64,000 nt of DNA from Oscillospiraceae bacterium (GCA_017515345.1 JAFWFZ010000038.1:38335-102334), one strand, 5' to 3'; counted from the stretch's first letter, positions 39,466-49,224 are shown. Notes: a model not told the origin generated them from the letters alone. A program made the numbers and translations.

Positions 39466-41412
39466 TTATATGCGGCCGATGTCCCTGGCCACGGTGTAGG
39501 CGGCCTGTGTCGCGGTGAGGATGTTCTTCGGCGTCACGCAGTCTCCGATGTAATAGAACTCGCCGGCAAAATCGCTGAGGGCAGCGGCCTCCTCCCGCAG
39601 GGGCTTCTGGCCGGTGGCGTAGATCACCGTGTCCGCCGGGAGGCTCAGGTGCCCGTCCGGCCCGTCGGCCTCCACGCCGTCCGCCGTGATCTCCGTGACC
39701 ATAGTGGACAGGCGGATCTCCACGCCGAATTTCTTGAGTTCGAGGCCCAGGGAGATGGGGTGCATGCCCGTCTCACCGAAATTGGGGGCGTCCGCCATCT
39801 CCAGGATGGTGACCTTCCGGCCCTGCATGGCAAGGGTGAGACCCAGCTCCATGCCTACGAGGCCGGCGCCCAGGATGACCGTGTTTTCCCCGGCCTTGGA
39901 GGTATCGTAATAGATCTCCTCCGCGCCGAAGACGTTCTTCCCGTCGATGCCCTTCACCGGCGGCACCGCCGGCCTGGAGCCCAGCGCCGCGATGATCGCG
40001 TCCGGCGCGACCTCCCGGATCAGCTCCGGCGTGACCTCGGTGTTCAGACGCACCTCGATGGGCGCGCGGGAGATCTTCAGGATCTGCCGACTGATGTAGC
40101 CCGCCAGCTTCTGCTTGAAGGGGACCTCCTCCTCGCAGACCAGCACGCCGCCGAGCCTGTCCTTCTTCTCACAGAGGACGACCTGGTGGCCCCGCTCCGC
40201 GGCGGTGAGGGCCGCCTGCATGCCGCCGATGCCGCCGCCGGCGACCAGGACCTTCTTTTTGAATTTCGGGCCGTTGTCGTACCGCTCCTCCAGCTCGTGG
40301 CCGATGGTGGGATTGATGGCGCAGTAGAAGATCCGGTGCTCGCCCGTGCTGCCGAAGCAGCAGCAGCACCGCATGCAGCGGTTGATCTCATCCTCCCGGC
40401 CGGTGCGGGCCTTGACGGGCAGATCGGGATCCGCCAGGGTCTGGCGTCCCAGCTCCACGATATCCGCCATGCCGGAGGCGATGACCTCCTCCATCTGGGC
40501 GGGATCGGTGAAGGCGCCCACGGTGGCCACCGGGCTCTTCACGTGGGGCTTGATGGCCGCGGCGTACTGCGCATTGCAGCCGTCGGGCAGGAACATGCTG
40601 GGGTGGGTGATGACCGTCGCCTCCAGCACCTCGTGGTTGCCGGTGGAGACATGGATTATGTCAACCTTCTGGTCCAGGGCCTTGGCGAATTCGATGCCCT
40701 CGTCAATATCGTAGCCGTCGGGATTCGTCTCCGAGCCGCTCATGCGGAACTCAATGGGGAAATTGCGCCCCACGTTTTTCCGGATGCTCTCCACCACCGC
40801 CAGTGGGAAGCGCATGCGGTTCTCGAAGGAGCCTCCCCACTTGTCCCTGCGGGTGTTGATCTTCGAGGACATGAACTGGGGCAGCAGCCAGCCGTGGCCG
40901 CCGTGGATGGTGACCATGCCGAAGCCGCACTGCTTTGCGAAGCGGGCGGCCGCGCCGTAGCGCTCGATAAGGTATTCGATCATCTCCTCGGACATCTCGG
41001 TGACATGGCCGTACTTGTTGTCCATCTCCACGGGACCGTAGAGCTTCCCCGTCTCCTTGTAGGAGGCCAGGGCGTACATGCCCGCGTGGCTGAGCTCCGC
41101 CGACGCCACGCAGCCGTGGCGGCTGATGGCGCTGGTGAAGGAGGAGAACATGGGCAGCGACCGCTCGTCGTCGATGCGGAACAGCCAGTCGTAGTGACGG
41201 CCCGTCTCCCGGTCCACGATGCAGTCGCCCAGGCACACGGAGGCGAAGCCGCCCCGGGCCTTGTGCTCGAAGAAGGCGTTGCAGTCCGCGTTGGGGAAGC
41301 AGTCGGGCGAGATGTTGTAAAAGCCCTCGGGGGAGGCGAAGATCCGGTTGCGGAACAGGGTGCCCGCCGCCTGGATGGGCGCGAAAAGGTGGGGATATTT
41401 CAGCTCGCTCAT
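39466..41412 (-). CDS. NADH:flavin oxidoreductase / enoate reductase family (paralogue 2)
   Basis: This 648-residue protein starts at the ATG at 41412; upstream lies a GGAAAGGAG site. It has the same layout as paralogue 1: FMN barrel (HGGHGWLLPQFMSS, WGGSFENRMRFPLAVV), cysteine motif (CMRCCCCFGS...FYCAINP), then FAD/NAD-binding domain (VLVAGGGIGGMQAAL, TVILGAGLVGMELGL). It has its own promoter (TTGACA, 18 bp, TATACT). The substrate is unknown; the family reduces activated carbon-carbon double bonds. Confidence 0.92.
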   Translation of the reverse strand: MSELKYPHLFAPIQAAGTLFRNRIFASPEGFYNISPDCFPNADCNAFFEHKARGGFASVCLGDCIVDRETGRHYDWLFRIDDERSLPMFSSFTSAISRHGCVASAELSHAGMYALASYKETGKLYGPVEMDNKYGHVTEMSEEMIEYLIERYGAAARFAKQCGFGMVTIHGGHGWLLPQFMSSKINTRRDKWGGSFENRMRFPLAVVESIRKNVGRNFPIEFRMSGSETNPDGYDIDEGIEFAKALDQKVDIIHVSTGNHEVLEATVITHPSMFLPDGCNAQYAAAIKPHVKSPVATVGAFTDPAQMEEVIASGMADIVELGRQTLADPDLPVKARTGREDEINRCMRCCCCFGSTGEHRIFYCAINPTIGHELEERYDNGPKFKKKVLVAGGGIGGMQAALTAAERGHQVVLCEKKDRLGGVLVCEEEVPFKQKLAGYISRQILKISRAPIEVRLNTEVTPELIREVAPDAIIAALGSRPAVPPVKGIDGKNVFGAEEIYYDTSKAGENTVILGAGLVGMELGLTLAMQGRKVTILEMADAPNFGETGMHPISLGLELKKFGVEIRLSTMVTEITADGVEADGPDGHLSLPADTVIYATGQKPLREEAAALSDFAGEFYYIGDCVTPKNILTATQAAYTVARDIGRI

Positions 41413-41454
41413 GGTGATCTCCTTTCCACTTTCAGTGTGGTTATCGTTGATCCC

Positions 41455-41484
41455 AGTATACGACGCGCCCCACGCCTTTGTCAA
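41455..41484 (-). promoter_or_regulatory. Promoter of enoate-reductase paralogue 2
   Basis: A perfect TTGACA (41479-41484) and TATACT (41455-41460) are 18 bp apart on the minus strand. It overlaps the 3' side of the region before the ferritin-like gene's stop. Confidence 0.75.
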
Positions 41485-41515
41485 TGAAGGCGCAGGGCGT
41501 CCGGCTGCCAAAAAA

Positions 41516-42013
41516 CTATCGGATCATCCGCCGGCACAGGCGGAACAGCGCCTCCTGCCGGTCCCCGCTCTCCTCCGCGTACCGCCGGTACAGCGCCGCC
41601 AGGGAGGGGCTCCCGGCGGAGGCCGCCGCGTTCCGGTACGCCTCCCCCCGGCTCCCCTCCTCCGCGTACCGGAGACGCAGGGCCAGGCGGGGCTCCTGCG
41701 CCACCGCGCAGGCGGGAGACGGAGAAAACGTCTCCCCCGTCTCCAGATAATACGCGGCGCGCAGCGCCTGGAGCCTCCCTCTGGAGCCGGAGGCCAGAGC
41801 AGAAAACGTCCGCGCCGCCGCGCCGGAGGTCTTCGCCGCCATACGGGCGTAAAACCGGGCGTCCGCCGCCTCCTCCTCCAGGAACCGGAGGAGGATCGCG
41901 TCTCCCGTCTCCGGGGACGGGGCGGGCTCCCGGGGCTCCGCCGCCTCCCCCGTGACCCTGCGCCAGACCTGCGCCGCGCGGGCGCTGTCCGCAAGGATGT
42001 CGCCGCTGTGCAT
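41516..42013 (-). CDS. Ferritin-like domain protein
   Basis: This 165-residue helical protein has a ferritin/rubrerythrin-like arrangement: FLEEEAADARFYARMA, and a later pair in RYAEEGSRGEAYRNAA. The Glu residues are placed as in diiron four-helix proteins, but the ExxH metal motifs of ferritin are weak, so metal binding is uncertain. The ATG at 42013 is preceded by GGGAGG at 7 nt. Its role may be oxidative-stress protection, judged only from the family. Confidence 0.7.
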   Translation of the reverse strand: MHSGDILADSARAAQVWRRVTGEAAEPREPAPSPETGDAILLRFLEEEAADARFYARMAAKTSGAAARTFSALASGSRGRLQALRAAYYLETGETFSPSPACAVAQEPRLALRLRYAEEGSRGEAYRNAAASAGSPSLAALYRRYAEESGDRQEALFRLCRRMIR

Positions 42014-42083
42014 CGTTCCACCTCCCGTGGTGCGTCTGCCCGCCGCTTTCACGGTACGGGCGGTATATCCTATGCGATTGCTC

Positions 42084-42112
42084 TTGCCATCGTTCGGCGC
42101 ATCTGGTAAAAT
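42084..42112 (+). promoter_or_regulatory. Promoter of the rsmE-aconitase operon
   Basis: TTGCCA (42084-42089) and TAAAAT (42107-42112) are 17 bp apart. Confidence 0.6.
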
Positions 42113-42147
42113 AGATAAATAATCAATCTCCTGTGGGAGGGGAGCTT

Positions 42148-42882
42148 ATGCCTAGATTTTTCGTCGCCGCGTCCAATATCTTCGGGGGGATCGCCTACCT
42201 GGGCGCCGAGGACGCAGGCCATTTCCGCGCCCTGCGGATCAGCAGGGGCGAGTGCATCACCGTCTGCGACGGTGCCGGCAACGATTACACCTGCCGCGTC
42301 ACCGACGTGACCGGGGACGGGGCCGAGGCGGAGATCGTCTCCGTGGAGCCCAGCGTCAGCGAGCCCACGGTGAAGTGCACCGTCTACGCCGCCCTGTCCA
42401 AGGGGGAAAAGCTGGACACGGTGGTGCAGAAATCCGTGGAGCTCGGCGCCAGCGAGATCGTGGTATTCCCGTCGGACCGCTGCGTGGCGAAGCCGGACGG
42501 GGCTGCCCTCATCAAACGGCTCCAGCGGCTCAACAAGATCGCCCTTTCCGCCGCGGAGCAGTCGGAGCGGGGGATCATCCCCCAGGTGCTGCCCGCTCCC
42601 TCCTTCCCCGCCGCCATGTCCTCCGCCGCCGGCGCGGAGCTGCCCCTCTTCTGCTATGAGGAGGAGCGTACTGTCGGCCTGCGCGCCGCGCTGGACGCCA
42701 GGCCTGACGCCAAAACCGTTTCCATCGTCACCGGACCGGAGGGGGGCTTCACCCCGGAGGAGGCGCAGCTCGCCAGGGACTGCGGGCTCATCAGCGTCTC
42801 ACTGGGGCCGCGCATCCTGCGGTGCGAGACCGCGCCGCTGGCCGCTCTGTCGGCGGTCATGCTCCTGTCCGGCAATCTTTGA
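42148..42882 (+). CDS. rsmE: 16S rRNA (uracil-1498-N3)-methyltransferase
   Basis: This 244-residue SPOUT-family protein has the RsmE hallmarks: HFRALRISRGE near the N-terminus (PUA-like), KGEKLDTVVQKSVELG, and the SAM-binding knot VTGPEGGFTPEE with LGPRILRCETAPLAAL. The ATG at 42148 follows GGGAGGGGAG; a GTG at 42133 is in the ribosome site itself. The aconitase gene follows 14 bp downstream. Confidence 0.95.
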   Translation: MPRFFVAASNIFGGIAYLGAEDAGHFRALRISRGECITVCDGAGNDYTCRVTDVTGDGAEAEIVSVEPSVSEPTVKCTVYAALSKGEKLDTVVQKSVELGASEIVVFPSDRCVAKPDGAALIKRLQRLNKIALSAAEQSERGIIPQVLPAPSFPAAMSSAAGAELPLFCYEEERTVGLRAALDARPDAKTVSIVTGPEGGFTPEEAQLARDCGLISVSLGPRILRCETAPLAALSAVMLLSGNL

Positions 42883-42896
42883 GGGGAGTGTTCCTT

Positions 42897-45143
42897 ATGT
42901 CCATGATCAAGCTGACGGATTCCGGCGTCGTCCTTCTAAACGGCGCGCCCGTCCCCGCGGGGGCGGATCTTGACAAAAACGCGGCCAGGGAGAAGACCAT
43001 GGCCTATTCCATCCTCCGCGCCCACGACAAGAGCGGCGGGGAGGGGAAAATGCACATCACCTTCGACGCCATGGTGTCCCACGATATCACCTACGTGGGC
43101 ATCATCCAGACGGCGCGGGCCTCCGGGATGACGGAGTTCCCCATCCCCTACGCCCTGACAAACTGCCACAACAGCCTGTGCGCCGTGGGCGGCACCATCA
43201 ATGAGGACGACCACGCCTTCGGCCTCTCCGCCGCGAAGAAATACGGCGGCATCTTTGTGCCCCCGAACCAGGCCGTCATCCACCAGTACGCCAGGGAGGC
43301 GCTGGCCGGGTGCGGCAAAATGATCCTGGGTTCCGACTCCCACACCCGCTACGGCTGCTACGGCACCCTGGGCGTGGGCGAGGGCGGCGGCGAGCTGGCA
43401 AAGCAGCTTCTGAAAAACACCTACGACATCGACCCGCCCCAGGTGGTGCTGGTCTGGGTCACCGGGGAGCCGCCTCACGGCATCGGTCCCCACGACGTGG
43501 CCATCGCTCTGGTGGGCGCCACCTTCCCCGGCGGCTTCGTGAAAAACAAGGTGCTGGAATTCGCCGGACCGGGCGTCGCCTCCCTGTCCACCGATTTCCG
43601 CATCGGCGTGGACGTGATGACCACCGAGACGAGCTGTCTCACCTCCATCTGGGAGACGGATGAGAAGGTGCAGGCGTATTACGAGACCCTCGGCCGGCCG
43701 GAGGCGTACAAAAAGCTCTCCGTCACCGACGGGGCGTACTACGACGCCATGGTGGAGCTCGATCTGAGCGAGATGGAAGCCATGATCGCCCTGCCCTTCC
43801 ACCCCTCCAAGGCCTACACCATCCACGAGCTCCAGGCCGATCCCGACCGGATCTTCACGGAGATCGAAGCAGAGTGCAACAGGGAGCTGGGCGGCAAGGT
43901 CACGCTGGATCTGCACCGCAGCATCGACGAAAAGGGACGCGTCGTCTGCGAGCAGGGCGTGATCGTGGGCTGCTCCGGCGGCATGTTCGAGAACATCGCG
44001 GAGGCCGCCGCCATCCTGGAGGGGCAGAGCGTGGGCGACGGGTACTTCGACCTGTCCGTCTATCCCTCCTCCACCCCCATCAGCCTGGCCCTCATGCGCG
44101 AGGGCGTGCTGGCAAAGCTCATGGAGGCCGGCGCGCTGGTGAAATCCGCCTTCTGCGGTCCCTGCTTCGGCGCGGGGGACACCCCGGCCAACAACACCCT
44201 GTCCATCCGCCACGCCACCCGCAATTTCGCCAACCGGGAGGGCTCCAAGCCCGCGAACGGCCAGATCGCGGCCGTCGCCCTGATGGACGCCCGTTCCATC
44301 GCCGCCACCGCGAGAAACGGCGGCGTGCTCACGGCGGCCACGGATGTGGACTACGAGGTCCCCGTCCGCACCTATGAATTCGATCCCCGCCCCTATGATA
44401 AGCGCGTGTACAACGGCTTCGGCCGTCCCGACCCCACGGTGGAGCTGCGCTTCGGCCCCAACATCACCGACTGGCCGAAGATGAGCCGGCTGGAGGACGA
44501 TCTCCTGCTGCGGCTCTGCGCCGTCATCCGGGACGAGGTGACCACCACGGACGAGCTGATCCCCTCCGGCGAGACCAGCTCCTACCGCTCCAACCCCATC
44601 GCCCTCTCGGAATTCGCCCTTTCCCGCCGCTATCCCGCCTACGTGGCAAACAGCAAGGCGGTGCGCGCGCTGGAGGAGGAGCGCCGCACCGGCAGCGTGC
44701 CCGCGGAGGTCGCGGCCGCGCTGGAGAAGGTATCCGGCGACCCGGCGCGCACCACGGTGGGCTCCTGCGTCTTCGCCAAAAAGCCGGGCGACGGCAGCGC
44801 CCGGGAGCAGGCCGCCTCCTGCCAGAAGGTGCTGGGCGGCTTCGGCAACATCTGCTATGAATACGCCACCAAGCGCTACCGCTCCAACCTGATCAACTGG
44901 GGCATCGTGCCCTTCACCATCGACAGGGACGAGGCCTTCGACTGCGCCGACGGCGACTGGATCTACGTGCGCGGCGTCCGGGAGGCGATCCTCCGGGGAG
45001 AGGAGACGATCACCGGGAAGGTCATCACGGCGGACGGCGTCCGGGACATCACCCTCACCTGCGCCGGTCTTTCGAAGGACGAGCGGCTCATCCTCACCGA
45101 GGGCTGTCTCATGAACTACTACGCCGCCGGCTACGGAAAATAA
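42897..45143 (+). CDS. Aconitase-family hydratase, YbhJ-like
   Basis: This 748-residue protein has aconitase signatures: GSDSHTRYGCYGTLGVGEGG and the Fe-S ligands in FCGPCFGAGDTPANNT, with a further Cys in GCSGGMF. Length and domain order resemble E. coli YbhJ and other unassigned hydratases rather than AcnA or AcnB. Since an isocitrate dehydrogenase follows at once, it may supply isocitrate, but another hydroxy acid is possible. GAGGGGAG precedes the ATG. Confidence 0.88.
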   Translation: MSMIKLTDSGVVLLNGAPVPAGADLDKNAAREKTMAYSILRAHDKSGGEGKMHITFDAMVSHDITYVGIIQTARASGMTEFPIPYALTNCHNSLCAVGGTINEDDHAFGLSAAKKYGGIFVPPNQAVIHQYAREALAGCGKMILGSDSHTRYGCYGTLGVGEGGGELAKQLLKNTYDIDPPQVVLVWVTGEPPHGIGPHDVAIALVGATFPGGFVKNKVLEFAGPGVASLSTDFRIGVDVMTTETSCLTSIWETDEKVQAYYETLGRPEAYKKLSVTDGAYYDAMVELDLSEMEAMIALPFHPSKAYTIHELQADPDRIFTEIEAECNRELGGKVTLDLHRSIDEKGRVVCEQGVIVGCSGGMFENIAEAAAILEGQSVGDGYFDLSVYPSSTPISLALMREGVLAKLMEAGALVKSAFCGPCFGAGDTPANNTLSIRHATRNFANREGSKPANGQIAAVALMDARSIAATARNGGVLTAATDVDYEVPVRTYEFDPRPYDKRVYNGFGRPDPTVELRFGPNITDWPKMSRLEDDLLLRLCAVIRDEVTTTDELIPSGETSSYRSNPIALSEFALSRRYPAYVANSKAVRALEEERRTGSVPAEVAAALEKVSGDPARTTVGSCVFAKKPGDGSAREQAASCQKVLGGFGNICYEYATKRYRSNLINWGIVPFTIDRDEAFDCADGDWIYVRGVREAILRGEETITGKVITADGVRDITLTCAGLSKDERLILTEGCLMNYYAAGYGK

Positions 45144-45204
45144 TCCAATCGCAAACGCTTTGCCGGTCTGCGATCGGAAGCCAAAACTGAAAAGAGGTCA
45201 GACC

Positions 45205-46407
45205 ATGGAAAAGATACAAATGAAAACGCCCCTGGTGGAGATGGACGGGGATGAAATGACCCGGGTCCTGTGGAAGATGATCAAGGACGTCCTGATTCTG
45301 CCTTACGTGGAGCTCAGGACCGAATACTACGACCTGGGCCTTTTGCACCGCAACGACACCGACGACCAGGTGACGGTGGACGCCGCCAACGCGGCAAAGC
45401 ATCTGGGCGTGGCCGTCAAGTGCGCCACCATCACCCCCAACGAGCAGCGGATGGAGGAGTATCCCCAGCTCAAGAAGATGTGGAAGTCCCCCAACGGCAC
45501 CATCCGCGCCATCATGGACGGCACCGTGTTCCGCACCCCCATCGTCATCGACTGCGTAAAGCCCGCCGTCAAGACCTGGCAGGCGCCCATCACCATCGCC
45601 CGCCACGCCTACGGCGACGTGTACCGGGCCGCGGAGCTGCGCACCGACGTGCCCGGCGAGTGCACCATGACCTTCCGGGGGGAGGACGGCAGCGAGCAGG
45701 CCGTATCCGTCCAGCGGGTGGAGGGACCCGCCGTGTGGCAGGGCATGCACAACAAGGAGCAGAGCATCCGCAGCTTCGCCCGCTCCTGCTTCCAGTACGC
45801 CATCGACCTGAAGCAGGATCTGTGGTTCTCCACCAAGGACACCATCGCCAAGATCTACGACGGCCGGTTCAAGGCCATCTTCGCGGAGGAGTACGAGCAG
45901 CACTATAAGGCCGACTTCGAGCGGCTGGGCATCGAGTACTTCTACACCCTCATCGACGACGCCGTGGCCCGGGTCATCCGCTCCGGGGGCGGGTTCATCT
46001 GGGCGCTGAAAAACTACGACGGCGATGTGATGAGCGACATGGTCAGCACCGCCTTCGGCTCTCTCGCCATGATGACGAGCGTGCTGGTCTCCCCCGACGG
46101 GAACTATGAGTTCGAGGCCGCCCACGGCACCGTCACCCGCCACTACTATCGCTGGCTGAAGGGCGAGAAGACCTCCACGAACCCCATCGCCACCATCTTT
46201 GCCTGGACCGGCGCCCTGAACAAGCGGGGCGAGCTGGACGGCACGCCGGAGCTGTGCGATTTCGCGAAAAAGCTGGAGAAGGCCTGTCTGGACACCCTGG
46301 CCTCCGGCACCATGACGAAGGACCTGATTGCCCTGGCGGAGCCGGGCTTTGAGGCAAGGGCCGTGGATTCCGAGGAATTCCTGAAGGCCGTCGCATCAAG
46401 ACTGTAA
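45205..46407 (+). CDS. icd: Isocitrate dehydrogenase, NADP-type of the eukaryotic class
   Basis: This 400-residue protein is of the long, eukaryotic-like IDH class: EMDGDEMTR at the N-terminus, NGTIRAIMDGTVFR for substrate binding, the metal-binding DDAVARVIRSGGGF with acidic residues and YDGDVMSD, and EAAHGTVTRHY near the C-terminus. It makes 2-oxoglutarate from isocitrate, probably for glutamate synthesis in this anaerobe. AAGAGGTC precedes the ATG. Confidence 0.95.
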   Translation: MEKIQMKTPLVEMDGDEMTRVLWKMIKDVLILPYVELRTEYYDLGLLHRNDTDDQVTVDAANAAKHLGVAVKCATITPNEQRMEEYPQLKKMWKSPNGTIRAIMDGTVFRTPIVIDCVKPAVKTWQAPITIARHAYGDVYRAAELRTDVPGECTMTFRGEDGSEQAVSVQRVEGPAVWQGMHNKEQSIRSFARSCFQYAIDLKQDLWFSTKDTIAKIYDGRFKAIFAEEYEQHYKADFERLGIEYFYTLIDDAVARVIRSGGGFIWALKNYDGDVMSDMVSTAFGSLAMMTSVLVSPDGNYEFEAAHGTVTRHYYRWLKGEKTSTNPIATIFAWTGALNKRGELDGTPELCDFAKKLEKACLDTLASGTMTKDLIALAEPGFEARAVDSEEFLKAVASRL

Positions 46408-46419
46408 GGAGGAACCGAT

Positions 46420-46704
46420 ATGAAAAAGCTGTTCAAGATCACCCTGAAACCCGAGGCTCTGGAGGAGGCCCTGCCCCTCATCACCGAGCACACCGTCCGC
46501 TGCCGCTCCGACAGGGGCAACGTCATCAGCGAGGCGTATCAGTCCCTGGACGATCCCTGCGTCGTCTACCTGCTCAGCGCCTTTGACACCCCGGAGAACG
46601 AAAAGCTCCACGAGGGCTCCGAGGGGGACAAGGCGTTCATCCGGAAGATGCAGGGCAAGGAGGCCGCGCCGGTGGAGATGCTGAACTGGCGCCAACTCGT
46701 ATAA
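46420..46704 (+). CDS. ABM-like (antibiotic biosynthesis monooxygenase fold) protein
   Basis: This 94-residue protein fits a dimeric alpha/beta barrel of the ABM/quinol-monooxygenase superfamily: FKITLKPEALEEALPLI, VISEAYQSLDDP, and a helix with FDTPENEKLHEGSE. Members dimerise, and many are quinol or haem-linked monooxygenases, but a role without oxygen is just as likely here. It lies 12 bp downstream of icd and 23 bp upstream of the hydrolase. AAGGAGGAACC precedes its ATG. Confidence 0.65.
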   Translation: MKKLFKITLKPEALEEALPLITEHTVRCRSDRGNVISEAYQSLDDPCVVYLLSAFDTPENEKLHEGSEGDKAFIRKMQGKEAAPVEMLNWRQLV

Positions 46705-46727
46705 CCCCCCCTCGGAGGAGGCGGCGC

Positions 46728-47723
46728 ATGAACATCTCGAAAACCATCTATTCCAGCCGGAACACGGAGTATGACGTGGTATGCGTGCCGGATGTGGTCT
46801 TCGCCCACAGGGAGACCGGCGACCTGACGCTTCAGCTCGTCGTGCCAGTGGATCCCGGCATCCTTCCCCCCATGGACTATTACGATCCCATCACGCCGAG
46901 GATGGAGCAGTGGGCCGCGCAGGGCGCTATGCCCCTGCATATGCCCGCGCCGGAGGATGTGAAATTCCCGCTGATCGTGGGCTGTCCCGGCTCCGGCTGG
47001 GCCGGCGCCGACGGGCACCAGTACATGGCCCGGCTCGTGACCCTGGCGCGGCACGGCTTCGCGGCCGCCGCGATCTCCTACCGGGGCACCTACCGGGACA
47101 ACGTGGTCTTCCCCGCCGCGGTGCAGGACCTGCGGGAGGCGGTGCGCTTCCTCCGGGCCAATGCGCCGGTCTACCGGATCGACCCCGACAGGGTCGGCTT
47201 TCTGGGCGACTCCTCCGGCGGCAACACCGCCGCTGTCGCCGCCCTGGCCGGAAGCGGCGTGCTCGGATTTCCGGAGGTGAGCTTCGACATCGGGGCGTAT
47301 CCGGAGGTCTCCTCCGATGTGAAGGCCGTCTGCCTGGTCTACGCCCCCGTGGACCTGCCGAACATTCTGGAGGACCGCATCCGGGAGCGTAAGCTCCTCC
47401 GCCCCGGCGAGGAGAGCGGGCTCCCCTTCGAGTGTATGGAGATCTGGCAGGAGCGATACAGAGAGGACCCCGAAAGGTATCTCGCCGCGGCCAGTCCCAT
47501 CCGCTACCTGGACGGGGCGGAGCGCGTGCCCCCCTTCCTTTTCGTCCAGGGGGACGAGGATCAGATCATCCCCATGGCCCAGGGGCTCCGGTTCTGCGAC
47601 CGGGTCATCGAGCGCGGCGGCAGAGCCGAATTCGTCAAGATCGCGGGCGGCCTGCACGGCCCCGGCGTCTGGTCCGGGGAAATGCTCACCACCGTGGCGC
47701 AGTTTTTCAGAACATACTTATAA
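46728..47723 (+). CDS. Alpha/beta hydrolase (esterase/BD-FAE-like)
   Basis: This 331-residue alpha/beta hydrolase has the nucleophile elbow GDSSGG (in FLGDSSGGNTAAVA), an Asp-bearing FVQGDEDQIIP and the catalytic His in AGGLHGPG. The oxyanion region reads VGCPGSGW. It probably cleaves ester or amide bonds. It ends a run with icd and the ABM-like gene. A second, less similar hydrolase of this fold lies at 57014. Confidence 0.88.
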   Translation: MNISKTIYSSRNTEYDVVCVPDVVFAHRETGDLTLQLVVPVDPGILPPMDYYDPITPRMEQWAAQGAMPLHMPAPEDVKFPLIVGCPGSGWAGADGHQYMARLVTLARHGFAAAAISYRGTYRDNVVFPAAVQDLREAVRFLRANAPVYRIDPDRVGFLGDSSGGNTAAVAALAGSGVLGFPEVSFDIGAYPEVSSDVKAVCLVYAPVDLPNILEDRIRERKLLRPGEESGLPFECMEIWQERYREDPERYLAAASPIRYLDGAERVPPFLFVQGDEDQIIPMAQGLRFCDRVIERGGRAEFVKIAGGLHGPGVWSGEMLTTVAQFFRTYL

Positions 47724-47754
47724 AGCCCGCGCCGTTAGGCGCGGAAACAACATC

Positions 47755-47785
47755 TTTTTCCCGGCGGCGCGTTCGTCGGGAAAAC
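47755..47785 (+). repeat. Fragment of the intergenic hairpin repeat (central hairpin only)
   Basis: TTTTTCCCGGC, GGCGCGTTC and GTCGGGAAAA form the central hairpin seen in the copy at 50946-50976. The surrounding modules are missing, so this is a solo hairpin or a remnant. Confidence 0.45.
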
Positions 47786-47853
47786 TTATTCCCGCGCGCC
47801 GCAGCCGTCCGGAGCCCGGCAGACCGGGTGCGGGCGGCAGATTCGGAGGAAGC

Positions 47854-49224
47854 ATGAGCGCATACAACGAAAGTCTGATAAAGGGCAGCGTTGTGAAGGG
47901 GCTCGTCCGTTTTGCGATCCCCGTCCTGCTGTCGAATATCCTGCAGATCGTCTATTCCACCACCGATCTCTTCATCGTGGGCCGATTCGCCAGCACCGCG
48001 GACGTTTCCGGCGTGTCCACCGGCAGCATGCTCATGGGGCTCGTCACCTTCGCCGTGTTCGGACTGGTGCACGGAGTGGCCGTGCTGGTGGGACGCAACG
48101 CGGGCGCGAAGAGCGAGGCGGGCATCCGCCGGGCGGTGGGCACCTCCGTCACCTTTTTCGCCATTTTCTGCGCCGCCGCCATGATCCCCCTCATCCTGTT
48201 CAACAAGCCCCTGGTGAGCCTGATGAACACGCCGCCGGAGGCTGTGGATAAGGCGCGGAGCTACTTCCTCATCTGCGCCGTGGGCACACCCTTCATCGTG
48301 GGCTATAACCTCTCCGGCAGCATCATGCGGGGCTTCGGCAACTCCAAAACGCCCCTTTTCTTCGTAGGCGTTTCCTGCGGGATCAATATCATCCTCGATT
48401 ATATCCTCATCCGCTGGGTGCACATGGGCGCCTCCGGCGCGGCCGTGGCCACCGTGACAGCCCAGGGGATCAGCCTTCTTTTCTCCGGAAGGCACGTGCT
48501 GACGAAGACCTTCGGCTTCCGCATCCGCTCCTCCGATATCCGCATCGACGGCGGCTCTCTGAAGCAGCTCCTGAAGGTGGGCGTGCCCCAGGGAGCGCAG
48601 GAGCTGCTGGTGCAGATCTCCTTTATGATCATCCTCGCCATCATCAACGATATGGGCCTCAGCGAATCGGCCGCCGGCGGCATCGCGGGCAAGCTCCTGG
48701 TGTTTCTCACCATGCCCCAGATGGCCGTCGCCTCCTCGGTGGGCACCATGGCCGCCCACAACCTGGGCGCGGGACAGCGGGAACGGGCGGAGCGCGGGCT
48801 CTGGGTCGGCATGGCCATCGCGGCGGGGATCGGCGTCGCGCTGCATCTCATCTCCCGGTTCTTCGGCCCGCAGCTCGCCCGTTTCTTTATCGATGATCCG
48901 GCGGTCATCCGCAACACCGCCTCCTATCTCCGCTCCTATACCATCGACTGCATCACGGCCGGCTTCGTGTTCCCCATGAACAGCTACCTGGCCAGCTGCG
49001 GCTACGCCCTGTTCACCATGCTCCACTCCCTGGCGGCCACCTTCGGCGTGCGCGTGCCCATGGCGCTGGGCATGTCCCGGCTCCCCGGCGCGACGCTGGA
49101 ACATATCGGCTGGTCCGCCCCCGCTTCCACCTTCGTATCGCTGATTCTGTGTTCCGCGTTCCTGTATTTCTACGTTCGCAAAAAGTACCCCGCCCGTGAC
49201 CCGGCGGAGCAGGAGGTCCCATGA
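47854..49224 (+). CDS. MATE-family efflux transporter 1
   Basis: This 456-residue protein has 12 predicted membrane helices and the MATE layout of two six-helix halves (AIPVLLSNILQIVYSTTDL, GFGNSKTPLFF, VGVPQGAQELLVQISFM). Substrate is unknown; MATE proteins usually export drugs or metabolites with Na+ or H+. It overlaps the next MATE gene by 4 bp (ATGA) and shares long identical stretches with it, so they arose by duplication. Confidence 0.93.
   Translation: MSAYNESLIKGSVVKGLVRFAIPVLLSNILQIVYSTTDLFIVGRFASTADVSGVSTGSMLMGLVTFAVFGLVHGVAVLVGRNAGAKSEAGIRRAVGTSVTFFAIFCAAAMIPLILFNKPLVSLMNTPPEAVDKARSYFLICAVGTPFIVGYNLSGSIMRGFGNSKTPLFFVGVSCGINIILDYILIRWVHMGASGAAVATVTAQGISLLFSGRHVLTKTFGFRIRSSDIRIDGGSLKQLLKVGVPQGAQELLVQISFMIILAIINDMGLSESAAGGIAGKLLVFLTMPQMAVASSVGTMAAHNLGAGQRERAERGLWVGMAIAAGIGVALHLISRFFGPQLARFFIDDPAVIRNTASYLRSYTIDCITAGFVFPMNSYLASCGYALFTMLHSLAATFGVRVPMALGMSRLPGATLEHIGWSAPASTFVSLILCSAFLYFYVRKKYPARDPAEQEVP

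Noticed and set aside
41478..42109. Insertion sequence or phage remnant near the ferritin-like gene
   Set aside because: The region is explained by the ferritin-like gene and rsmE promoter. No transposase, inverted ends or target duplications were seen.
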